A DNA stretch of 64,000 nt, from contig OY482855.1 in NCBI GenBank assembly GCA_960531495.1, positions 868,001 to 932,000 on the forward strand, given 5' to 3'. Numbering within the stretch: the stretch's first letter is position 1; each line of letters begins with the position of its first letter. This DNA is from Zeus faber (lineage: Eukaryota; Chordata; Actinopteri; Zeiformes; Zeidae). The notes beneath the pieces were generated by a model that was not told where the DNA came from, made no database searches, and worked only from the letters and a program-made list of their open reading frames with translations. Below are positions 35,840-45,647 of the stretch, piece by piece. Both the position numbers and the translations under genes were made by a program.

Positions 35840-36265
35840 AGGAGATAATAGGCGGCCATTTTGACACGCCCATGCATGGCACCACTAGAATATCAAATGA
35901 CACACTGGGACTGACGAGTGTGCAAAGATTTGTGAATTTCCAAGTATCTTTTGGAACATTAAATTGTACGTGTTGCCACGCCCACACCGTGTGCCAAAAT
36001 ATATATGTATTTTAATAAGTTTTAGCTGTGAAGGTGTCTTGTAGACACTCGTCAAGTTTGAAGTCGATCCGATAAATCGCCAAGGAGGAGTTTCGCGAAA
36101 GTACAAAGCATAAATATGACTAAAAAGTCAGGAAAATTCAAAATGGCCGACTTCCTGTTGGGTTTCCGTCATGGCGGAAATATATATTTTTTCCAAGTCT
36201 AGAGAGGTTACAAATGTGTACCGAATTTGGGAGTTTACGTGGAAAAAGGTGAATAGGTCAGAAAA
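35840..36265 (-). repeat. Dispersed teleost repeat, inverted copy
   Basis: On the - strand it carries the motifs CCAACAGGAAGTCGGCCATT, GCGAAACTCCTCCTTGGCGA, GAGTGTCTACAAGACACCTT and GGGCGTGGCAACACGT in that order, matching 46,240-46,640 on the + strand. The adjoining ATGGCGGAAATATATATT (36,171-36,188) seems to belong to the same family. No coding signal. Confidence 0.75.
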
Positions 36266-36284
36266 TTATTATTTTATTTTCTAG

Positions 36285-36992
36285 GGTGGCGTGGCAACAC
36301 GTAAAATTTCATGTTCCAAAGATACTAATTCACGAAACTTTGCGCACTTGTTAGTCCCAGTGTGGCAATTGATATTGTATGAGTTGCCTGCATGGGCGTG
36401 GCAAAATGGCCCGACACACCCTGTTGAAAATTTCAAAACATCAAACCTATTCACTTTTTACCATGAAATTCACAAAATTCGGGACACTTTTGTAACTTCT
36501 TGGATTAAATGTGTAATTTTAGTCACTTTCCGTTCATTTTCTCGCTTTGTACTTTCGTAAACTCCTCCGAGGCCATTTATCTGGCTTCAAACTTGGCGAG
36601 TGTCTACAAGACACCTTCACGATTAAAAGATATTAAAAAAAATTATAATTGTCACACGATGTGGCCGTGGCAAAGCGTTGGATTTCGTGTTCCAAAAAAG
36701 CTGTGTTTTTGTAATATTTTATCCACTTTTTATGCTTTGTACTTTTGTGAACTTCTCCTGGGGGATTTTTTGGATTGAGACTCATTGGGGATTAAAAGTT
36801 ATTAAAACATTTTTTTTTCGTCACGATGCGGGTGTGGCAACGCGTTGAATTTTATGTTAAAAAAAACAGTTTACGTGACTTTTGGGGCCTTGAGAAACTA
36901 CAAAATTATTGCAAAACTTTGCACACTCTTCAGTCCCAGTGTGGCATTCAATATTCTATGGGTCCTATACATGGGCGTGTCAAAATGATCAA
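36285..36992 (+). repeat. Dispersed teleost repeat, direct copy with internal sub-repeats
   Basis: Opposite orientation to the neighbour at 35,840-36,265. The motifs GTGGCAACACGT, CAGTCCCAGTGTGGCA and ATGGGCGTG recur two to three times at spacings of a few hundred bases (for example at about 36,350 and 36,930), as does the pair of an ACTCCTCC-like block with a GTCTACAAGACACC block. The family therefore has an internally repeated structure. The end near 36,992 touches the retroviral env remnant. Confidence 0.7.
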
Positions 36993-36999
36993 CTAGATG

Positions 37000-37700
37000 C
37001 AGTTATCGTGGATGAGGATGTCGGGGTCCTGGTGCTGGGGAAAGGAGGCCCATACCTATAGCAACATAGGTGTCGCCACATTCCTTCTGTCTCAATGCCA
37101 TGTACGCTTGTATTTCTGGTTTTCCCAACGCAGTCATGATGCATTTTTCACTAGAGTACAAATGCATGGTATACAACAACATCCACATACAATTAACAGA
37201 GCAGCAATGATAGCAACGTTGATTATGCATGATAAAATGAGGCCTTTTCATTTGGAAAACATAGAGTCCAACCAACCAGTGATGTGATAATCCATTCCTG
37301 CATTTTCTTTTAGTTCTACGCTCCGTGAGTGGAGTAGCAATTCCTTCTACTGGTTCCTGTGTTTATAAGCACATTACTCCATGCCCCACAATCAATATGG
37401 GTACCTTAAACCTCGTCCAGCCACCAGTCACTTGTTAGTCTAGGGTTGGTGGACCACGCATATTTCTCATTCCACTGGTACTGCTCCTACCCTGTGGAAT
37501 CACACTTTATTATGGAACAGAAATCAACATTGAATGCCAGGATTTGTCCTTCATAGGCATAAATGACAAGAACTGTTTCTTTCATTCGGCCCCACTCTTT
37601 GACCTGTCATATACTGGTCATACGATAATTGGGGTCCCACTTGGTAAGAATATGTATACTGTGTAGGGTCCAGGACTTCTCCTAGGGTAAACAAAAAAAA
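37000..37700 (-). pseudogene. env: Reduced retroviral env (start and membrane anchor only)
   Basis: Near the start (about 37,670-37,400, - strand, several frames) there are surface-subunit-like stretches, including MKETVLVIYAYEGQILAFN and YAWSTNPRLTSDWWLDEV. Near the end (about 37,220-37,150) a hydrophobic segment runs into a cysteine cluster, ALLIVCGCCCIPC. This resembles the membrane anchor and cytoplasmic start of retroviral transmembrane subunits. Only about 700 bases separate start and end, against roughly 1.5-2 kb for a normal env, so the middle, including the fusion region, is missing. Frames are broken by stops. No product is expected. Confidence 0.6.
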
Positions 37701-37725
37701 TATTATTTTTTTTTTACATGGTTAA

Positions 37726-38110
37726 TTACAGAATGCTTACGTCTTTCAGCTGGATCCTTGTTTCTGTGAGAGTTCTTGCGGGTGGGGTGACAGGGGCGCA
37801 GTGGGAGAGGTGGTGACAGGGAGCACCAGTTTTATTTTTGAGCTTTACTGCATGTGAGGTGGCCAACACTACCTCCCAAGGTCCAGTCCACCTTGGCTCA
37901 GGCCACTTCTGTTTGTGGACCTTGATGTGGACCCAGTCTCCGGGGCTGACCACCAGGGTGTGGGGCAGTCTGGGGCAGTGTTCTTGACCTGTGAATACAA
38001 AACTCGAGATACTGCGGTTAGTGCTTTGACATATTCAGGTAAACCTTCCTGGAAATCATCAAAAGCGGGTGATTTAGCTGGTAGGTTGTGAGGACCTGGC
38101 ATGGGGCGGC
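37726..38110 (-). pseudogene. pol: ERV integrase C-terminal part
   Basis: Continues the integrase reading with at least two frame changes. 38,102-37,869 covers the end of the catalytic part and linker (FDDFQEGLPEYVKALTAV). 37,953-37,726 holds PGDWVHIKVHKQKWPEPRW and GPWEVVLATSHAVKL, the DNA-binding GPY/F-type module near the C-terminus of retroviral integrases. It lies directly after the DD-E core in the provirus order and just before env. Confidence 0.8.
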
Positions 38111-38145
38111 CTGTTAATATCTCGTGTGGGCTAAGATGTGTTTGA

Positions 38146-39795
38146 CTATGGGGAGAGGTCTCGCATGGACATTAATGCTAGGGGTAGGGCATCTACCCAC
38201 GTTAGCTTAGTCGTTTTTGTGATGTTCTGTAGAGACATACTGAGTTGCTGTTTTGTCTCTATCAGCACCTTGGCCATTTTTTCTTTCAACGTCTGGTTTG
38301 CACTTTCAACTAGGCCTTTTGACTGGGGGTGATAGACTGAACCAGATCTATGGGAGATACCTAATGCCTGTTCTACCTGGCTGAGTTTTTTATCGCTGGT
38401 AAAATAAGATCCATTGTCCGAGCAGATAACTGTGGGGTAACCCCACCGAGGAATGTGTTTTTTCCATAACCATTTAATCACAGATACTGCATCCTCTCTT
38501 TTGCAAGGGACTGCTTCTACCCATTTGGAGAATCGATCTACCATCACGAGTAGGTATCTGTACCCTTGTACTCTGTTGTCCCTGCCCATGCCGGTGTAAT
38601 CTATGCATATTTCTCTGAAGGGGTAGGGGGGCACTGAGAATGTTCCCAAAGGTCTTTGGTAGACTGTCTTCTTATTTAGCTCGTGACAGACGACGCATTC
38701 TGCAATATGGTTGGCCACCATTTCCTCCAGGTAGGGATGCCACCAGTCCTGTTTGAGCCTGTTGGTGGTTCTTTTGGGTCCTTCATGAGTCTGTCCATGT
38801 GCATCCTTGATGAGGTAGACCAGGAGTGCGGCTGGTGCTACTGGGCGCCCATCGTGGCTTCTCCATAGGCCGCTGGTGCATGTGGCTCCTTTCTTCTGCC
38901 ACTGCGAGTGTTCGTTCCATTTCGCTTCTTTCTGCACTTCTTTCAGATGTTCCTCTGACAAATTGAGGGCGTTGTCTTCAGTAAATACAATCATCATTGC
39001 TGCGCTTTCTTTTAGGTTCCCTCCTGCTTCTTTTGCTGCTGTGTCGGCTGCGTTTGAATTTCCTTTGGAGTGTCCTTTGCATTTGATGATCTGGATTTTT
39101 CGGGGGAGATGTATAGCTTCCAGGAGGGCGAGTATGAGGTCTTTGTGTTTTACCGGGGCTCCTGCTGACGTTTGGAGTCCTCTTTTCATCCATATGGCTA
39201 CATCCACGTGAGCTGCAGCGTGTGCGTATGCTGAGTCGGTGAATATGTTTGCATTTTTGTTTTTTGAGATTTTTAATGCTTTCACCGAGGCGTCGAGTTC
39301 TGCTTTTTGTGCTGATGCTGGTTGTTCTATCATCCCACTTCTTAGGGTGACGTGGTGTCCATTAATTTGTTGAATGGCTGCGTATGATGCTCTATTTCCC
39401 TCTTCTTCTTTGAAACAACAACCATCTATAAACAGGACAATTTCTGCATCGGGGTCAGATGTTCCATCCAAGTCTGTGCGGCCCTTTGCTTCCAGTTTCA
39501 TGAGCTGTACGCAGTCATGGGTGCCATCTGCATACTGTAGTCCGCCGGCCAAGTTGATTCCATCGGCTGTGTACAAGACATTGTCTCTTTCCAGGGTGAC
39601 ATGCAAGCGCATCTTGTGTTTTGGTGTGGTAAAGGTGAAATCCGTTTGATCGAGGTAGGATTTGACTCCATGAGTGGTATGCACGATGGTGGGGTGGTAG
39701 AAAGTAATGTGGTCGGTTCTCGTAGGGCGTGTGCGATGGCAGCCGTGTGTCGTCCACATCCGGAGAGTCCATGTTCCACTGTGTCGAGTTTGCAA
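38146..39795 (-). pseudogene. pol: ERV RNase H and integrase (zinc and catalytic domains)
   Basis: A 549-codon open stretch. RNase H (about residues 118-255): FIDG with Asp124, KAELDA with Glu166, FTDSAY with Asp187, and [12 protein letters not shown] with His242 and Asp251, so the catalytic set is present. Integrase zinc domain: His333 and His337 (DAHGQTHEG), Cys367 and Cys370 (CVVC). Integrase core: Asp399 (IDYTG), Asp460 (SDNGSYF) and Glu497 (KGLVESA); the last two are separated by 36 residues, one more than the usual 35. RNase H removes template RNA, and integrase joins viral DNA to the genome. Residues 1 to about 30 are out of frame with the true pol reading, so translation would enter only through a frameshift. 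The frame ends before the C-terminal integrase module at 37,726-38,110. Confidence 0.92.
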
Positions 39796-41020
39796 CTGTG
39801 GTGAGCCAGGATCGCGCGCTCACCGTGTCGAGGCTGCCAGAGCACAGCTTGACAATTCCGTGCTTTTCAGTAACGTCCAAATGGAACGAGGAAGAGATGT
39901 CTGGGGTGCATAGGTGTTCGGCCTTCCCCATGAGTTGTTTCAATCTTATGAACGCTTCCTCCGCACTTGTGGTCCAGTTGAGTGGTGCCTTGACGTTCCG
40001 ATGGCCAGCTTCCGCAATGGGTTCGCGTGGGGGAACAGTGTGGTCCACATAATCAGCTATGTGGTGTCTGCTATAGCCAGTGAGTCCCAGGAATGCTAGC
40101 ATTTGCTGCACGGTGGTGGGTTTAGGGTACTGGAGCATTGCCTGTTGTCTTTCCGGGTTGATGTATCTCTTATCTCCCGTGATCCTTTTTCCCAGGAATA
40201 CCACTTCTGTGCGGCAGACCTGTGCTTTTTCCTTCCTGATTTTGTAGCCACATTTTGCGATGCGCCGTAGCAGGGATTTGGTGGCCGTGAGGCAATTTTC
40301 TACTGTGGTGATGTCCATGAGGATGTCGTCGACATACTGGATGAGTAGGAGTTCCTTGAGATCTGCCTTCAGGCAGGCGTTGAATATGGTTGGCGTGCAT
40401 GTGAATCCTCGTAGCATTCTTGTGTAGGTCTAAGAGCATTTTTTAAATGTGAATGCAAACATATCTTGACTTTCTTTGGCCAAGGGGAGGCAAAAAAATG
40501 CGTTGGCCAGGTCGATGACGGTGAAAAATTGATGACTCGGGGAGCCTGCATGCAGGGCGACATGGGGGTTGGGCACTTTTTCAGTAATGGGTTGGACCAC
40601 CTGGTTGATACGTCGCAGATCGTGGACCAGGCGCCATGAGTGTCCTCCAGCCTTGGGTACTGGTAGAATTTGTGTGTTCCACGGTGAATCCGCTGGTCGT
40701 AGAACTCCTGCTTGTAAGAGGCCTTCAATGCTGGAGTCTATTCGAGCAGCTGCCTCGGGCTTGACCTTGTACTGACCTTGCCAAATGGGCACAGCGTGGG
40801 CTTTCACTTTGATGTGTATATTGTGGTGTGGTGTGCAGCCAACGTGATAGGGGCCGGTGGTCCAGAGGGTTGGCGGTAGTTGGGCGAACATTTCTGCTGC
40901 CAGGGGTTGTTCTTCGATGCTTCCTTGATAAGTTCTTTCCAGGACATTTCTTTCATATATGCCTTGTTCGTAGCTGTTGTGTCCTATTCTCCAAACCGAT
41001 TTGTCTGGCGTGTGTTGCAA
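39515..41020 (-). pseudogene. pol: ERV reverse transcriptase, with an in-frame stop
   Basis: One frame runs from 41,020 to 39,515, interrupted by a single TAG at 40,430-40,432 (both halves share the frame). The first half has the RT start (VKPEAAARIDSSIEGLLQAG, SPWNTQILPVPKAG) and the first catalytic Asp in VIDLANAFF. The second half has GFTCTPTIFN and the YVDD active site at 40,336-40,325, then the connection region (FLGKRITG, LAFLGLTGYSRHHIADY). Towards 39,850 the frame is lost; the continuation moves through a second frame (about 39,845-39,750) into the RNase H frame starting near 39,720. RT copies the viral RNA. The stop and the frameshifts make this copy inactive. Confidence 0.9.
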
Positions 41021-41856
41021 CAGGGGGTTCGTTGTGGGGACCCAGGTGGGTTGGCGAGGGCTCTTTTGACCATGGGGCCCAATTGTTTGGCTGCATGGTT
41101 GGCTTCTACGGCTAGGGTCACATGTGGAACTGCGGTGTCGTGAAGTAGATACCAGGATTGTTGGTCTGGTGTCAGGCGGACCGCTGCTGCAACTCCTTCG
41201 TGGCCCAGATAGAAGTCTGTTGTCTGGAGTCGTTCTTGTCGTCCCTCCTTTTTCGCTTCCCAGCCTTCGTCATAGATGTCATCACGGTGGCGTGTGAAAC
41301 AGAGAGTGCAGTGTACGGGTCCAGCATCGACTTTTTCCAGAGTTGGTAGGTTTACAAAATGCCACCAGCCGGTGAGTGTGGGGTCGGGGGTGGTATCAGG
41401 AGTTCCACCTAAGACGAGTATACGTTCGAGGGGTATTAGCTCTTCTTTTGGCTCAGAGAAACTAACTTCCAGACCGTGGAGGTTACATATCACAGATGCC
41501 CCTGTTCTTCGGAGAAGGTCCCTTCCCATTAGGTTGGTGGGGCAGCTTGGTGAGTAGAGGTATTGGTGTCTGACTTTGTGAGGACCTATCTTGGTAGGGA
41601 GGGGTGCGGTGAAGGGTTGGACTTGTGTCGTCCCAGAGAATCCAACAGTCCGTAATTTCCGAGTGGATAGTTGTATGTAGTACGTAGTATGTTGGCGGCC
41701 AGGTTCTTCAAGCAAGACACGTGACAGTGACAGTAACAGTAATTCCTTGGATTGACAGTGATTCCTTGGATTGTACATGGCACTACTGGTTCGGCATTTA
41801 TTTTTGTCTGTACCACCACTTCCATGTCCCCTGGGCGCCTCTATGCTCCATGCCAT
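40984..41856 (-). pseudogene. pro: ERV protease remnant plus linker with H-x-T-L pair
   Basis: 290 codons. Residues about 64-125 match the C-terminal half of retroviral proteases (RTVGFSG; NLMGRDLLRRTGASVI). The start of the protease is in another frame (VVPCTIQGITVN, about 41,790-41,750). The expected catalytic D-T/S-G motif is not found in any - strand frame. Its place is taken by direct repeats at about 41,705-41,776. After the protease comes a segment of about 150 residues that is neither protease nor RT. It contains HCTL (residues 182-185, 41,313-41,302) and HVTL (245-248, 41,124-41,113), 63 residues apart, followed by GPMVKRAL before RT. Similar segments occur, as I recall, in other fish retroviral polyproteins. 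The role is unknown; see findings. Confidence 0.75.
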
Positions 41857-44278
41857 GGCGGGGTGTCCATGCGGGGTCCTCCCTTTCCTCTCGAGGAAGC
41901 TCCTCTTCCTCTCTGAGGGGGGCGGTAGGATCCTCTATATAATTGCTGGGGTTGTTGGTTCTGGGGGCATTCCCTTGCCCAGTGGTCACTTTGGCCACAG
42001 ATGAAACATCCTGTAGTTTTCTCGGGTCCTCCCCATCCTCTAGAGGATTGGAATTGTCCTCTCCCTCTCAGTTGCTGCCATTGGGGGGGGCCTTGGGGGT
42101 ATGAGGGTGCGGGGGCCCCGGGATACTGCCGCTGGGGATATTCATAGGGAGTCCAGGCCTGCTGCCATTGGGGTAGGTGCTGGGCTGGTGGGTAGGCGGG
42201 GGTTACAGTTAGGGGCTGTGGTCCTGTCCATTGTAGTGGCGCGGTTTGGGGCGGGGCCTGTGCTTCAGGGGTGGTGACTACTGCTTGCACAGTTGCTTTC
42301 TTCTTTTTGTCCGTATTGACTTCATCTTCCAGTTTTTTTACCTGCATTTTTAGTAGTCTGGTTTGTATGGAATCTTTCTCCAGGAATTCGTCTTCTTGCT
42401 TTTTGATGTGTCTTTCCAGGTGATGGATGAGATGGCTCTCCCACTGTCTCTCGGTCATGTCTGACAGTCAAACTGTGTCTGCGAGCTACAGCCTGACATC
42501 TCCTGGGAGGCCATTTTGGCATTTGGCATCTGCATGTACATGGGGAGACCCACTAGGCAGGGGTCATGACGTTCTACAGTGCTATCACTCCAGAGCTCCT
42601 TTGCTCATGTGAGATAGGCGTGTGGTTCTTCCCCATTTTTAAATCTCAGGCCTGCCAGGGCCACTGTGTTGCGTCTGGTCGGCCAGGTTTCTCTCATGGC
42701 TGTCCATATGTCATTCCGCATGTGGTCGAATGGGTGCTCGTGTGCCATGGTGAGGGTTCTAACTTCTCTTTCCAGGGAGGTCAGGGTGATGTTTCCTGCT
42801 GTGGCGCGGAGAATGGCTCGCACATCTCTTAGGGCTAGTGTGTCAGCCGCTGTGTGGTTTTCGAAGATTCGGATCCATGCTGCAGCTCCTTTGTCCAACG
42901 CTGATAGGTTGCCTTTGAGGGCCTGCATGTCGCGGTGGTACCAGGGAACAAATGTTTCTCTTTTGGCGGACTGCTTTTGTTCCTCCTCTCGTTGTCTAAT
43001 TTTCGAGCGGGTAACTATCCCTATTGCTGACGATCTTCTGGCCTGGCTTTTGGATGATGCTATAAGGGTTCCTTTTCTTCTGTTGTCGTTTGTGTACTCT
43101 CCCCGGGAGCTGCCACTGTTTTTGAATGACCACTTTTTTGTCTTAGTCTCGTGGTCTGACATGGGTTCTTCTTCCCAGGAGCGGAGGGGGGTGGGGTGTC
43201 TTTGTTTTGTTTTCTTAAAGGTGTATTTGGGGACTACAGGGGTAGGTGAAGGTGTGGGCTGGCTTCGGGTCTTTTGTTTTTCTTTGGGTTGTTGTTTGGC
43301 TGTAGCGTCTGCAGGAGGTGCTATGAGATGAACATGGGTTGTGTTGGCATCCTCTGGTAGTGGGCCACATTGTCCAGTCAGTGTGACAGTTGCGTGGCTA
43401 ACCCTTGTGGTACATTTCTTTTTCCTTTCTTGATGTCTTTTTGTGGTTTGTAGGACTGGCAAGTGCATTCGTCGTCCTCTGTATTAGAGGAGAGAAACTC
43501 TTTGTGTCTGTTTGATCGTTAGGGGGCGATGTCTGATCATTGTCCTTGTTCTCACTGTCAGATGGCTTTGGGGAGGGCTGTACTCGGAAATGGATTTGAT
43601 CTGGCCTTCCATTACTAATACGGGTGCTTGTATTTCTGGCGGGGGTGGGGTGGCTATTTTCTGGTTGCTCAGCACAGGGGGCGCTGTTGCTTCAGGTGTG
43701 TGCTCGGTCTTAGGGTTGTACAGAGAGGGGGGGTGCCGATGTGTTTCTTCATCGGCCAGCAGGGAGGGGTAGAGGGATGGGGTGGTGTGTGGTTGGAGTG
43801 GGGTGTGACCTTGGGGGATGGGTTCGGGGAGGGGTGGTAACTTGTCTTCTTGTGGGGGGTAGGGTTCCTTCTGGGCTTCTACCACTGCCTTGGTTGCGGC
43901 ATTTCTGATTTTATTGCGACGTTCGACAATCATTTCCGCTCTAATCCATGCCGTCATTATGTGCTGAACCAGCGCCCATTGTGCACGCTGCTTGTTTAAC
44001 TTGCGCTTTCAAGCCCCCATTAATCCAGGGTTGTTTTTTGCATCCACTCCTGCTTCAGCCAGCAGTCTTTTTTCTTCCTCTATCACCTTGGTGCGGTTTT
44101 CTGCTGTCGGGGTAGTGTCTTTCGACCACCACCCTGCTTTGATCCATTTTTGTTCATATTTATGGAATTTCCAAGTTTCTCAAGCATGGAACTTTGGCTC
44201 TGTTCTGTTCTTGAGCTCAGCTACAGCTTCAATACGAATCTCACTGGTGCCGGGTCTGGGGGATGGGGTCTTTTCCAT
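41841..44278 (-). pseudogene. gag: ERV gag (matrix, capsid, nucleocapsid), with stops
   Basis: The chosen start is the ATG at 44,278-44,276 (MEKTPSPRPG). The frame stays the same down to 42,605 but is interrupted by stops at 44,180-44,182, 44,009-44,011 and 43,484-43,486. The N-terminal part is basic. A Pro-rich linker follows (PPLPEPIPQG, about 43,830), then a capsid-like region (about 43,000-42,605: FVPWYHRDMQALK, GAAAWIRIFENH, MAHEHPFDHMRND). After a frame change, 42,458-41,841 encodes a charged, coiled-coil-like start (ESHLIHHLERHIKKQEDEFL), a Pro/Gln-rich part and one CCHC zinc knuckle, CFICGQSDHWAREC (residues 151-164), flanked by Arg/Gly-rich RNA-binding sequence. The protein would build the particle; it cannot be made from this copy. 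Confidence 0.88.
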
Positions 44279-44477
44279 TATGTTTTTGAATGGCAGGAGA
44301 ACAAAAGACATGGGAAGAAGTGGGAGGGGGAAACCTCAAATGTTCGGATCTCAATGTGTTTCTGGTGCAGCTACGCCACTAGTGGTCTTTTAGGTTATTA
44401 CAGGTCAACTTTTTTTTTTATTTGTATTTTTTTTTTATATATTGCCCTTTTATCTAGGGCAATTTGAGGAGGTTGTT

Positions 44478-44665
44478 CATACACATACACACACAAAACC
44501 TCTAGCACACATGCACAGACTCTATCAAACACACACTCTCTTAAACACAAAGACTGTCTCAAACACACACACGCCCGCGGTCTCTCTCACATTCACACAC
44601 ACGCATGGTACCTCTCTTTCCACACACACAAGGTACCTCGTTGCGCACACTCTCACTCACACAGC
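44478..44665 (+). repeat. Degenerate CA-rich microsatellite in the ERV leader
   Basis: Interrupted CACACA runs with CTCT and CAAA breaks. It lies between the gag start and the leader tandem repeats. Confidence 0.7.
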
Positions 44666-44689
44666 CGGCAATACAATTTTACGCTAAGT

Positions 44690-45035
44690 CACGTGAATTG
44701 GGCCTTTAACCCTTTAATATTTGGTTTCTCTAAGAACCGGGCCTTTAACCCCTAAATGCTTGGCTTCCTTTTTACTTTAAAAATGATTCCGGGCCTTTCA
44801 CCCTTAAATGAAATTACCGACTATCGACTACCCTTCTGAAGGCTGAGTTTAACATTTTTCATCGCCAGACATCACTTAGTTTAGGCATTTCGGAGGTCTT
44901 TTCAACAACCGGGCCTAAACGGGATTCGGAATTACTTCACGAGTTAAACATTGTTCATCACCAAAACGTCGCTCAGTTTAGGCATACTGGATGTATTCTC
45001 TACACACGGGCCCAAACGTTACGTGGAATTACTAC
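44690..45035. repeat. Leader tandem repeats
   Basis: GGGCCTTTAACCC-like words recur at about 44,699, 44,738 and 44,791. A longer unit starting GAGTTTAACATTTTTCATC at 44,844 recurs at 44,941 (GAGTTAAACATTGTTCATC), a period of 97 bp. Both copies continue into AGTTTAGGCAT and then a GGGCCyAAACG word. Confidence 0.7.
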
Positions 45036-45162
45036 GCAATTTAAACACACAGCCGCTTCGAAGGGGGGTTTCCTAACCCGTTCCCTTAACTTACCTTACT
45101 ACCGTTCTCATCAAACAATCCAATTTCTCCTCTCCACAATATTTAACAATTATTATTGTTAA

Positions 45163-45424
45163 ATAATGGGGATGGGGATGGGGATGGTAGCTCAGGGCAT
45201 GGGGATGGGGATGGTAGCTCAGGCGGTAGAGCTGGTGGTCTAGTGATCTAAAGGTTGCTGGTTCAATCCCAGGCTCCTCCTGCTAGCATGCTGTAGTGTC
45301 CTTGAGCAAGACACTTAACCCCTAATTGCTCCTGATGGCTGCGTCCGTCGGTGTTTGAACAATTGTAAGTCGCTTTGGATAAAAGCGTCTGCTAAATGAC
45401 TAATTTTTTTTTTTTTTTTTTAAT
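45163..45424 (+). mobile_element. tRNA-derived SINE inserted in the ERV leader
   Basis: The RNA polymerase III A box (TAGCTCAGGCGG, 45,215-45,226) and B box (GGTTCAATCCC, 45,260-45,270) are in tRNA-like spacing. A body follows with CTTGAGCAAGACACTTAACC, then a tail at 45,366-45,400 containing TTTGGATAAAAGC, then a run of about 20 T. The GGGGAT-rich head and the start of box A (TGGTAGCTCAGG) are duplicated just upstream (45,168-45,196). Orientation is opposite to the provirus. The tail is shared with 32,529-32,563. Confidence 0.88.
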
Positions 45425-45626
45425 TATTCATGCATCATTCAACAATACATCCCCAAAACCACAAAGTTGTTCGTCCAGCCTTAAACAGTACAACACTTCC
45501 ACCTAAAATATTCCTATCTAATCTATGCAGACTTCATGAAATGGCTCTGCTCACCTTTTAGCGGGTACCCATGGAAGTATCGCAACCGTTCAGGCTTTCG
45601 GAACTCCTCTGCAGTCTTGTAATGGG

Positions 45627-45644
45627 ATCACGTCGGGGTCACCA
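45627..45644 (-). promoter_or_regulatory. Retroviral primer-binding site matching tRNA-Trp
   Basis: On the - strand the 18 bases TGGTGACCCCGACGTGAT are complementary to the 3' end of vertebrate tRNA-Trp, including the added CCA, as I recall that tRNA. This is where the tRNA would prime minus-strand DNA synthesis. The site lies 3 bases inside the end of the LTR candidate (LTR end ...AACACAACA at 45,648), which fits a retroviral layout and fixes the 5' end of the provirus. Confidence 0.85.
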
Positions 45645-45647
45645 ATT

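Noticed and set aside
45212-45285. A functional tRNA gene
   Set aside because: A and B boxes are present but no cloverleaf can be formed with confidence, and the SINE body and tail follow directly.
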